Shown here piece after piece: positions 16,323 to 22,728 of a DNA stretch of 27,602 bases. The stretch comes from JACMLD01 sp040007355 (GTDB taxonomy: Bacteria; Bacteroidota; Bacteroidia; Chitinophagales; Chitinophagaceae). The notes under the pieces are model-generated. The model had not been told where the DNA came from. It searched no databases and saw nothing but the letters and a program-made list of their open reading frames with translations. Where the stretch lies: contig JBDTVE010000026.1 in NCBI GenBank assembly GCA_040007355.1, forward strand, positions 1 to 27,602, written 5' to 3'. The first letter of the stretch is position 1, and every line of letters begins with the position of its first letter. The position numbers were made by a program, and so were the translations under genes.

Positions 16323-17372
16323 TTGCTCAGATACATTACAAGAAAATTTTTTTACGGACTGCTGGTAATGGCCGGGGTAGTAGTGCTGGTCTTTTTTCTT
16401 TTCCAGGGTTTTGGCGATCCTTCCAGGCTGATCATTGGTCAAAGGGCCGATGCCTCTACACAGGACAATATCCGGAAAGAATTATACCTTGATCAACCTA
16501 AATGGAAACAGTTCTTTTTTTACCTGAATGATGTTTCGCCCCTGAGCATCTATTCCAAAAAGGAAATCGGCGAGAAACAGCTAAAAGGTGTTTTTATTGG
16601 CGGCAATACAAAGCTGGTTTTAAAAGCACCGTATCTCCGTCGTTCTTATCAAACAAAAAAAGAGGTCTGGCAGGTACTAATGGAAGCCCTTCCCGGCACC
16701 TTGCTGCTGGCTGTTGCCGCTATGGCATTTGCCGTGGTGCTGGGTATCTTGCTGGGCGTGGCCGCCGCGGTAAAAAAAGGTACCTGGATAGATACCTCGG
16801 CCATTTTTACCGGTATCATCGGTATATCGGCCCCATCTTTTTTTATGGGTATCATTATTGCCTATGTGTTCGGCTTTTTGCTTAGCAGCTATACCGGTTT
16901 GCATATGGCCGGCAGTTGGTTCGACCTGGATGAGATTACCGGCGAAAGACATATCACGCTGGTCAATTTAATTTTGCCCGCCATCACATTGGGTATCCGG
17001 CCCTTGTCCATCATCAGCCAGCTTACCCGCAGCGCCATGCTGGATACACTGAGCCAGGATTATATTAGAACCGCTTATGCAAAAGGGCTTAGCAAAACCC
17101 GGGTGATCTGGAGACATGCATTGCGCAATGCGTTAAATCCGGTAGTCACCGCCATTACCGGGTGGTTTGCGGAACTGCTGGCTGGTGCCTTCTTCGTGGA
17201 ATATATTTTCGGGTGGAAGGGTATTGGAAAATTAACCGTGGAGGCGCTGGAAAAACTCGATTTTCCCGTGGTAATGGGTTCTGTGCTGGTATCTTCCGCT
17301 TTTTTTATTTTTATCAATATCTTGGCCGACCTCTTGTATGGCATCATAGATCCAAGGGTGCGGTTGCAGTGA
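16323..17372 (+). CDS. ABC transporter permease, DppB/OppB type
   Basis: This 349-aa inner-membrane protein is the first permease type of peptide/nickel importers. TM1 is near residues 9-29; a long periplasmic insert (about 31-122) with GQRADASTQDNIRKEL is normal for DppB-like proteins; further helices lie near 123-150, 160-188, 213-230, 273-297 and 320-340. The cytoplasmic EAA loop DYIRTAYAKGLSKTRVIWRH (246-265) contacts the ATPase. Translation begins at TTG 16323 (MLRYITRKFFYG), which fits the family start; no nearby ATG does. No second permease, ATPase or binding protein is in the window, so partners must be encoded elsewhere. Its TGA directly touches the stop of the convergent DUF721 gene. 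Confidence 0.9.
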   Translation: MLRYITRKFFYGLLVMAGVVVLVFFLFQGFGDPSRLIIGQRADASTQDNIRKELYLDQPKWKQFFFYLNDVSPLSIYSKKEIGEKQLKGVFIGGNTKLVLKAPYLRRSYQTKKEVWQVLMEALPGTLLLAVAAMAFAVVLGILLGVAAAVKKGTWIDTSAIFTGIIGISAPSFFMGIIIAYVFGFLLSSYTGLHMAGSWFDLDEITGERHITLVNLILPAITLGIRPLSIISQLTRSAMLDTLSQDYIRTAYAKGLSKTRVIWRHALRNALNPVVTAITGWFAELLAGAFFVEYIFGWKGIGKLTVEALEKLDFPVVMGSVLVSSAFFIFINILADLLYGIIDPRVRLQ

Positions 17373-17654
17373 TCAGTTTATGATAACTTCTCTTATCACA
17401 TTTTCCTTTAACGCTTCATTTACGCGTAAAGCAATATTTTCTTTTTGGAACATCAGCTCCTGTTTCAACGGGGCTACTTTTGTACTGATGTATAGTTTGT
17501 CGCCGTAGATCTTTATACTATCGGTGTATTTGGCGATTGTCTTTCCCATTAATTTTTCCCAGATATCTGTAATCTGCATGGCCTGTATATCACCCTTCAG
17601 CCGGCTGCCGCGCAAAAATTTTTTCATGGCTTCGCCAATGGAATATTCACTCAT
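17373..17654 (-). CDS. DUF721/DciA-like protein
   Basis: This 93-aa protein belongs to the DUF721 family, which includes DciA, the ancestral loader of the replicative helicase DnaB. SIGEAMKKFLRGSRLKG at the N-terminus and TDIWEKLMGKTIAKYTDSIKIYGDKLYI (29-56) match the conserved KH-like core; members in this phylum are about 95-100 aa. It starts 56 nt after recF ends on the same strand, and a DUF721 gene beside recF is a common arrangement. A replication role is inferred from the family. Its stop codon abuts that of the ABC permease with no spacer or terminator. Confidence 0.85.
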   Translation of the reverse strand: MSEYSIGEAMKKFLRGSRLKGDIQAMQITDIWEKLMGKTIAKYTDSIKIYGDKLYISTKVAPLKQELMFQKENIALRVNEALKENVIREVIIN

Positions 17655-17710
17655 AGGGCTAAGGTAAAAACAAATATTTTGATAATTTGATTTTGTGATG
17701 CCGTTTAATT

Positions 17711-18814
17711 TCAGCCATTGTTTTTCAACTCAATTACCTGATAAGGCTGCTGCAGACCTGCCAGGGCTGCTTCCAGTCTTTCGCGGTGCGTATCGGTAAT
17801 AAAAACCTGCCCGTTGTTTTGCACGCAAACCCGGGTAAGCAGGTTATGCATGCGTTGCTGGTCAAGTTTTTCAAATACATCATCCAGCAAGAGGATGGGC
17901 GCGAAGCCCTTGTTTTCTTTTAGTATTTCAAATTCCGCCAGCTTTAACGCAAACAACAGGCTTTTGCGCTGGCCCTGTGAAGCAATGAATTTAAAGGGTT
18001 GATCGTCCAGGCTGAATTCAAGATCATCCCGGTGAATTCCCTGAACCGTACGTTGTTGCAAGATATCCCGTTGCCGGTTTTGTGCCAGCAATGATGTAAA
18101 ATCTGTTTGCAGCAAAACGCTCTCATACACGATGCCAATTGCTTCCGGCACTCCGGCAATTTCTTCATACAATGTTTTTACCAGTGGCACCAGTTTTTGC
18201 AGGAATATCCTTCTTTGTTCAAAAACATAATTGCCATGGTGGGCCAGTTGCCGGTCGTATACGTCCAGCAATTGCATATCGGCCGTAAAGGCGCTGGCCA
18301 GGGTTTTCAGGTAGCCATTTCGTTGCTGCAACACTTTATTGTACAGCATTAGGTGCTGCAGGTAGGCGGCATCCAACTGGCAAAGCAGGGCATCGGCAAA
18401 ACGCCTTCTTTCCTCGCTGGCCCCGGTAATCATCTGTATATCGTCGGGCGCAATAAAAACACCCGGGAATTTGCCAATGTGTTGCGCAAACTTTTCATAA
18501 GCCACCCCATCCAACAGAAATTCCTTTTTTCCTGTTTCGCGGAATATGCAGATGGCTTCCGTTATAAGGCCATCGCCGGATCCCTGTTCAAAATGGCCGG
18601 CTATCCGGAATCCCTGCGCACCGCTCAATACGTGCTGTGCATCCGTTTTGCTAAAATAGCTTTTTGTAAAACACAGGTAATGGATGGCGTCCAGGAGGTT
18701 TGTCTTGCCAAGACCATTGTTGCCGCAGATGCCGGTTATGCGCCCCGTAAAAGTAAAAATGGCCTGGGAATAATTTTTAAATTGTAAAAGCGATATGGAA
18801 CGGAGTTGGAGCAA
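17711..18814 (-). CDS. recF: DNA replication/repair protein RecF
   Basis: RecF is an SMC-like ATPase that, with RecO and RecR, loads RecA at single-stranded gaps. The 367-aa protein has the N-terminal LRSISLLQFKNYSQ, Walker A GNNGLGKTN (31-39), the ABC signature SQGQRKSL (about 279-286) and Walker B ILLLDDVFEKLD (about 306-317). FITDTH near the end is also typical. I placed the start at TTG 18814 (MLQLRSISLL), which aligns with the usual beginning; an in-frame ATG at 18856 would add 14 residues and is a real alternative given a promoter candidate at 18877-18908. The DUF721/DciA-like gene follows in the same direction. Confidence 0.94.
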   Translation of the reverse strand: MLQLRSISLLQFKNYSQAIFTFTGRITGICGNNGLGKTNLLDAIHYLCFTKSYFSKTDAQHVLSGAQGFRIAGHFEQGSGDGLITEAICIFRETGKKEFLLDGVAYEKFAQHIGKFPGVFIAPDDIQMITGASEERRRFADALLCQLDAAYLQHLMLYNKVLQQRNGYLKTLASAFTADMQLLDVYDRQLAHHGNYVFEQRRIFLQKLVPLVKTLYEEIAGVPEAIGIVYESVLLQTDFTSLLAQNRQRDILQQRTVQGIHRDDLEFSLDDQPFKFIASQGQRKSLLFALKLAEFEILKENKGFAPILLLDDVFEKLDQQRMHNLLTRVCVQNNGQVFITDTHRERLEAALAGLQQPYQVIELKNNG

Positions 18815-18876
18815 ATAAGCTATTTTAATTGTTGTGCCGGTGTTTTTGACCTTGGCCATAAACGGTTTATAAAACA

Positions 18877-18908
18877 CAAAATAGCGTTTTGTTTGACTGA
18901 CGCGCAAA
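18877..18908 (-). promoter_or_regulatory. Candidate recF promoter
   Basis: On the minus strand TTTG (18908-18905) is followed after 21 nt by TATTTTG (18883-18877), close to the Bacteroidota -33 TTTG / -7 TAnnTTTG pair with one T missing. Transcription would begin near 18870, just before the ATG at 18856 and 55 nt before the TTG at 18814. Confidence 0.4.
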
Positions 18909-19263
18909 TAATCCGGATAATAAAAGCAAAGATAAGCGCGTGGTAATTTTCTTCCATGAGTAAAAACCGGGCAGAAACCGCTGCATTATATACCACTCAT
19001 TTTTATTAGTGATTCGCTATAGCCAGGCAAGAACCGGCATCATAAAAAAGACCGTCAAAAATAGGGGACCCGGTCTAAGCGGCCAATATGTTTCGGACAC
19101 GGTAGAAGCACGCAGCTATTTTGTGCAGGTTTTCCCCGGCCACTTTCTGTTTGTGTCAGGAAATTCCGGATTGGAGGTTTTGGATCCTTGAAAACAGGCT
19201 CAAACGGGTACTAAAGGGGCTAAAAAACGCCCTAAAAACAGGGTAGGGGAACCATAAACTTCC

Positions 19264-19271
19264 TATCTTTG
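19264..19271 (+). promoter_or_regulatory. -7 box of the pdhA promoter
   Basis: TATCTTTG matches TAnnTTTG exactly and lies 24 nt before the pdhA GTG. The same octamer occurs upstream of the UbiD gene. No clear -33 TTTG is seen. Confidence 0.5.
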
Positions 19272-19295
19272 CCACCTTAAAATTGCAAACCAACT

Positions 19296-20291
19296 GTGGC
19301 TACAAAATTCTCCAAAGAAACATACCTGTACTGGTACGAGTTAATGCAGCTTATCCGTCAGTTTGAGCTGATGGCGGAAGAAAAATATAAAATGGAGGGC
19401 AAAATCCGTGGTTTTTTTCATGCCTATATTGGCCAGGAAGCCATTGCAGGGGGCTGTATGACGGCCACCCGTCAGGAGGATACTTTTATTACCGGTTACC
19501 GCGACCATGGCCTTGCACTTGCTAAAGGTGTAAACCCCAACGCCTGTATGGCAGAATTATACGGCAAGGCAACTGGTTGTGCCAAGGGCAAAGGCGGCAG
19601 CATGCACTTTTTTGGTAAAGACCTCGGCTTTTTTGGGGGGCATGGCATTGTAGGCGCCCAGATTGGTACAGGCGCCGGACTGGCATTTGCAGAAAAATAC
19701 AAGGGCACGGATAATGTAAGCCTGACCTTTTTTGGCGATGGCGCTGCCCGGCAGGGTATGGTAAACGAAGTATTTAATATTGCCATGACCTGGAAACTAC
19801 CGGTCATTTTTATTTGCGAGAATAACAATTATGCCATGGGTACCTCTGTGGAGCGTACTTCCAACGTGCATGATATTTATAAACTGGCGGATGCCTTTGA
19901 AATGCCGGCCGATTCCGTAGACGGCATGAGCTGCGAAGCCGTACATGAAGCGGTGGCACGCGCTGTAAAGAGAGGCCGGGAAGGCGGCGGCCCCACCTTG
20001 CTGGAAATTAAGACCTACCGGTACAAGGGCCATTCTATTTCCGACCCCCAAAAATACCGTACCAAGGAAGAAGTGGAAGAATACAAACAACGCGACCCCA
20101 TTGTGCAGGTGCAAAGCACCATCCTCAAAAATAAGTTTGCTACCCAGCAAGATCTTGACGCCATTAACAAAAGGATAGAGGAGGTGGTAAACGCGTCTGT
20201 TAAATTTGCGGAAGAAAGCCCCTGGCCCAACGATGATGAATTATTAAAAGACGTGTATGTGGATCAAAACTATCCGTTTATCGTTGATTGA
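19296..20291 (+). CDS. pdhA: Pyruvate dehydrogenase E1 component subunit alpha
   Basis: This is the alpha subunit of the thiamine-diphosphate-dependent E1 of pyruvate dehydrogenase, which decarboxylates pyruvate and acetylates lipoyl-E2. The 331-aa protein has RGFFHAYIGQEAIAGG (38-53), YRDHGLALAKG (68-78), GKGGSMHFF (98-106), the TPP motif from GDGAARQG (147-154) to ENNNYAMGT (175-183), and RYKGHSISDPQKYR, the loop near the active site. The start is GTG 19296 (MATKFSKETYLYW); no in-frame ATG precedes it sensibly. The beta subunit is not adjacent, so E1-beta must be encoded elsewhere. A branched-chain 2-oxoacid E1 alpha is the main alternative, but length and motifs favour PdhA. Confidence 0.94.
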   Translation: MATKFSKETYLYWYELMQLIRQFELMAEEKYKMEGKIRGFFHAYIGQEAIAGGCMTATRQEDTFITGYRDHGLALAKGVNPNACMAELYGKATGCAKGKGGSMHFFGKDLGFFGGHGIVGAQIGTGAGLAFAEKYKGTDNVSLTFFGDGAARQGMVNEVFNIAMTWKLPVIFICENNNYAMGTSVERTSNVHDIYKLADAFEMPADSVDGMSCEAVHEAVARAVKRGREGGGPTLLEIKTYRYKGHSISDPQKYRTKEEVEEYKQRDPIVQVQSTILKNKFATQQDLDAINKRIEEVVNASVKFAEESPWPNDDELLKDVYVDQNYPFIVD

Positions 20292-20353
20292 TATTACGGA
20301 ACGCATCCACTTCAGGAACATAAACCATCAATTTTAAATACAGACTTTACATC

Positions 20354-21028
20354 ATGGCAGAAAAGAGTAAATTACCGGTAACCGAATCAGTAGACACTGT
20401 TGACAAGATAACCGGTTTCTGGTACCAGTATAGCAAACAGATCTTGGTTGCAGCCGCAATTGTTATTGTTGCAGGTGTAGGCATTTTCGGGTATTATCAT
20501 CTTATCTCGGAACCAAAGGAAAAGAAAGCATCTGAAGCAATGCGTTATGCAGAAGAATATTTCAGACAGGATTCCGTAAAGCTGGCCCTGCAGGGCGATA
20601 ATTTAAACGCCGGGTTTCTGAAGATCATCAAATCTTATAGTGGTACCAAGGCTGCCAACCTGGCTAATTATTATGCCGGGAGCTGCTATCTTACCATGGG
20701 TGATTTTAAAAATGCCGCCAAATACCTGGAAGAATTTTCAACTTCGGAACCGCTTGTAAAAGCCAGGGCAAAATCATTGCTGGCCGATGCTGATTCCGAA
20801 CTGGGTAAAAATGAAGAAGCAGTAAAATTATACAAAGAGGCCGGTACCACGTTTGAAAAAGACGATTATTATAGTCCGCAGTATCTTTTCCGCGCGGGTT
20901 TTCTGTATGAAAAGATGGGAAAAACCAAAGAGGCCATTGACGTGTACAAGATGATCAAAGAAAAATATCCCCTGTACCGTGAAAATGATATTGACAAATA
21001 CCTGGGCCGCCTGGGAGATACGGAATAG
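20354..21028 (+). CDS. Membrane-anchored tetratricopeptide repeat protein
   Basis: This 224-aa protein has a short N-terminal cytoplasmic segment, one transmembrane helix (residues about 29-50, QILVAAAIVIVAGVGIFGYY) and a C-terminal domain of TPR-like helices. Repeats are visible in ANLANYYAGSCYLTMGDFKN (100-119), KSLLADADSELGKNEEAVKL (140-159) and LFRAGFLYEKMGKTKEAIDV (179-198). The layout resembles YfgM/TPR_21 proteins, which assist folding of exported proteins; the function here is inferred. It lies 62 bp after pdhA and 55 bp before ribH, all plus strand. A TPR gene directly before ribH is a frequent arrangement in this phylum, from memory rather than a search. Confidence 0.83.
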   Translation: MAEKSKLPVTESVDTVDKITGFWYQYSKQILVAAAIVIVAGVGIFGYYHLISEPKEKKASEAMRYAEEYFRQDSVKLALQGDNLNAGFLKIIKSYSGTKAANLANYYAGSCYLTMGDFKNAAKYLEEFSTSEPLVKARAKSLLADADSELGKNEEAVKLYKEAGTTFEKDDYYSPQYLFRAGFLYEKMGKTKEAIDVYKMIKEKYPLYRENDIDKYLGRLGDTE

Positions 21029-21083
21029 AAGAGTGATTAATATGCGGTAGGATAATAATACCGCGATAAGCTGAAATAATAAT

Positions 21084-21587
21084 ATGGCTGAAGTAAGCAA
21101 TAGTAAATTACTGGATATACATACAGGCACTCTACCAAAGGGTGCCTGTGTTGTTATAGTGCGAACGGAATGGAACGCGACCGTTGTTGATAAACTGGAA
21201 GAGGGTTGTACCCGGGTACTGAAACAACAGGGCGTGGAAAAGTTTTTAGTGATAACGGTTCCGGGCGCATTTGAAATAAGTTTTGCCGTAAAAAATTATT
21301 GGGAAGCCGTAAGGGGTACCGATCATGCGCCGCATGCATTTATTGCCCTTGGCTGCGTACTACGCGGTGGCACCCCGCATTTTGAATATGTTTGCGGGGC
21401 CGTTACGAATGGCATTGTGCAATTAAACCTGCAGTTGCCCGTACCTGTTATCTTCGGTGTGCTAACCCTGGATACCAGTGTTCAGGCCGATGAAAGAACC
21501 GGGGGCATACACGGTCATAAGGGCGAGGAAGCGGCAATGACCGCCATTAAGATGATGATATTGCAGAAATCAATTAGTAAAGGTTAA
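21084..21587 (+). CDS. ribH: 6,7-dimethyl-8-ribityllumazine synthase
   Basis: This enzyme condenses 5-amino-6-ribitylamino-uracil with dihydroxybutanone phosphate, the penultimate step of riboflavin synthesis, usually as a 60-mer or pentamer. The 167-aa protein shows RTEWN (27-31) with the substrate-stacking aromatic, VPGAFEI (59-65), ALGCVLRGGTPHFEYVC (88-104) with catalytic His99, FGVLT (124-128) and the phosphate-binding HKGEEAA (145-151). Gly96 occupies a position that is often Glu, Asp or Ala in the RGxTPH motif. No other rib genes are adjacent and no FMN riboswitch-like leader was seen upstream. It is probably co-transcribed with the TPR gene. Confidence 0.96.
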   Translation: MAEVSNSKLLDIHTGTLPKGACVVIVRTEWNATVVDKLEEGCTRVLKQQGVEKFLVITVPGAFEISFAVKNYWEAVRGTDHAPHAFIALGCVLRGGTPHFEYVCGAVTNGIVQLNLQLPVPVIFGVLTLDTSVQADERTGGIHGHKGEEAAMTAIKMMILQKSISKG

Positions 21588-21692
21588 AAAAAATCGGAAA
21601 CAATGAACCCTGGATGCCGGCGGGGAATAAGGAAGGGCCCTTGTCCATTCTGCATTCGTTAAAGCTGTTTGGTATCCGGTATTTTATGCAAG

Positions 21693-22427
21693 ATGAACGT
21701 GCAGTTATTCATACCATGTTTTGTAGACCAGTTGTACCCGCAGACGGCGTTCAATATGGTAAAGGTGCTGGAGAAAACCGGTTGCACGGTGGTGTACAAT
21801 ACCAACCAGACCTGTTGCGGCCAGCCGGCTTTTAATGCCGGTTTCTGGAACGATGCAAAGGATGTATGCAGCAAATTCATAAAAGACTTCAGCGGCGCCG
21901 ATTATATTGTGGCGCCCAGCGCCAGTTGCGTGGGTTTTGTAAGAAATTATTATCCCAAACTGTTCGATAACTCTTCACTGCACAACGAGGTAAAAGAGTT
22001 GCAGAAAAGAACAATGGAGTTCTCCGATTTCCTGGTCAATGTGCTGCATACGGAAGATGTGGGAGCAGTGTTGGAGGGAAAAGCTACTTATCATGATTCC
22101 TGCGCGGCTTTGCGCGAGTGTAAAATAAAACAGGAACCACGTAAACTATTAAGCCATGTAAAGGGACTGGAACTGGTAGAAATGAACGACGTGGAGACCT
22201 GCTGTGGCTTTGGCGGCACCTTTGCCGTAAAATTTGAATCCATTTCAACCAGTATGGCAGACCAGAAAGTAAACAATGCGTTGGCCACCGGCGCCCGTTA
22301 TATTATTTCCACAGATCTTTCCTGTCTGATGCATTTAGACGGTTACATCAAATACAAGGGCCTCCCACTGCAAACCCTGCACATTGCCGATGTGCTGGCG
22401 GGGGAAGTTAAACCATTGTTATTCTGA
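21693..22427 (+). CDS. LutA-type (Fe-S)-binding protein
   Basis: This 244-aa protein has two CCG domains (DUF3390-less LutA/GlcF type) and matches the LutA subunit of the LutABC L-lactate oxidation complex. In the first domain Cys9 (IPCFVDQLYP), Cys41-Cys42 (TCCGQPAF) and Cys79 are the cysteine set; in the second, Cys137 (HDSCAALRE), Cys170-Cys171 (ETCCGFGGTF) and Cys211. These sites bind Fe-S clusters or participate in heterodisulfide-like chemistry in relatives. The ATG at 21693 starts the family motif directly; the open frame begins 8 codons earlier. Neither LutB nor LutC follows; the next 300 bp are non-coding repeats. A role in lactate or glycolate oxidation is inferred and needs partner subunits encoded elsewhere. 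Confidence 0.88.
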   Translation: MNVQLFIPCFVDQLYPQTAFNMVKVLEKTGCTVVYNTNQTCCGQPAFNAGFWNDAKDVCSKFIKDFSGADYIVAPSASCVGFVRNYYPKLFDNSSLHNEVKELQKRTMEFSDFLVNVLHTEDVGAVLEGKATYHDSCAALRECKIKQEPRKLLSHVKGLELVEMNDVETCCGFGGTFAVKFESISTSMADQKVNNALATGARYIISTDLSCLMHLDGYIKYKGLPLQTLHIADVLAGEVKPLLF

Positions 22428-22518
22428 ATCCCAATCATTGTCACCCTGACCTTAGGAAGAGCCTCCCACTACGCTAATTTTTTTAATACAACGGCCTCAT
22501 GCCGGCTGGGTTTTTATT

Positions 22519-22593
22519 ACGATGGGCGTTGCCATAACGGGTTTCATCACGATGGGCGTCAATACGATGGGCGTCAACACGATGGGCTTCACT
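22519..22593. repeat. 15-bp tandem repeat
   Basis: Five 15-bp units run head to tail. Units three to five are ACGATGGGCGTCAAT, ACGATGGGCGTCAAC and ACGATGGGCTTCACT; the first matches over ACGATGGGCGTTGCC and the second is strongly diverged. Translated on plus they would read as MGVNT pentapeptides, but nothing else suggests a gene. Confidence 0.75.
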
Positions 22594-22601
22594 CATCGCT
22601 A

Positions 22602-22660
22602 TTATCTGTCGCCCCTACAGGGCTCTATTCCGTCGCAAAGCCCCAAAGGGCGACAGATAA
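22602..22660. repeat. REP-like long inverted repeat
   Basis: TTATCTGTCGCCC (22602-22614) is perfectly complementary to GGGCGACAGATAA (22648-22660). Inside, AGGGCT and AGCCCC continue the stem with small bulges. The pattern matches the hairpin at 10749-10810. It lies between convergent genes and could also terminate transcription, though it has no T-tract. Confidence 0.7.
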
Positions 22661-22728
22661 CAGCGCCCGGTGCAACGGATAACCGGTGGGCCCACACCCA
22701 ATGGATCCAAATCTTTATCATCCAGTAT

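Larger units (their letters stand above)
18815..19295. other. Spacer between recF and pdhA
   Basis: This divergent spacer holds the candidate recF promoter (18877-18908) and the pdhA -7 box (19264-19271). A 60-codon GTG-started open frame (19009-19191, plus) is not recognisable and has no visible ribosome-binding site. Otherwise nothing was seen. Confidence 0.5.
22437..22723. repeat. Degenerate dispersed repeat cluster (copy 2)
   Basis: This spacer after the LutA-type gene carries the same three blocks as 6888-6987. They are the 43-nt block at 22437-22479, TTTTATTACGATGG at 22512-22525, and TGGATCCAAATCTTTATCAT beginning at 22702. Between the second and third blocks lie 15-bp tandem units and a long inverted repeat. 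No protein-coding gene is recognisable in 22428-22728. Confidence 0.6.

Noticed and set aside
19009..19191. 60-codon open frame in the recF-pdhA spacer
   Set aside because: GTG start without a visible ribosome-binding site, no recognisable motif; kept only as a note in the spacer entry.
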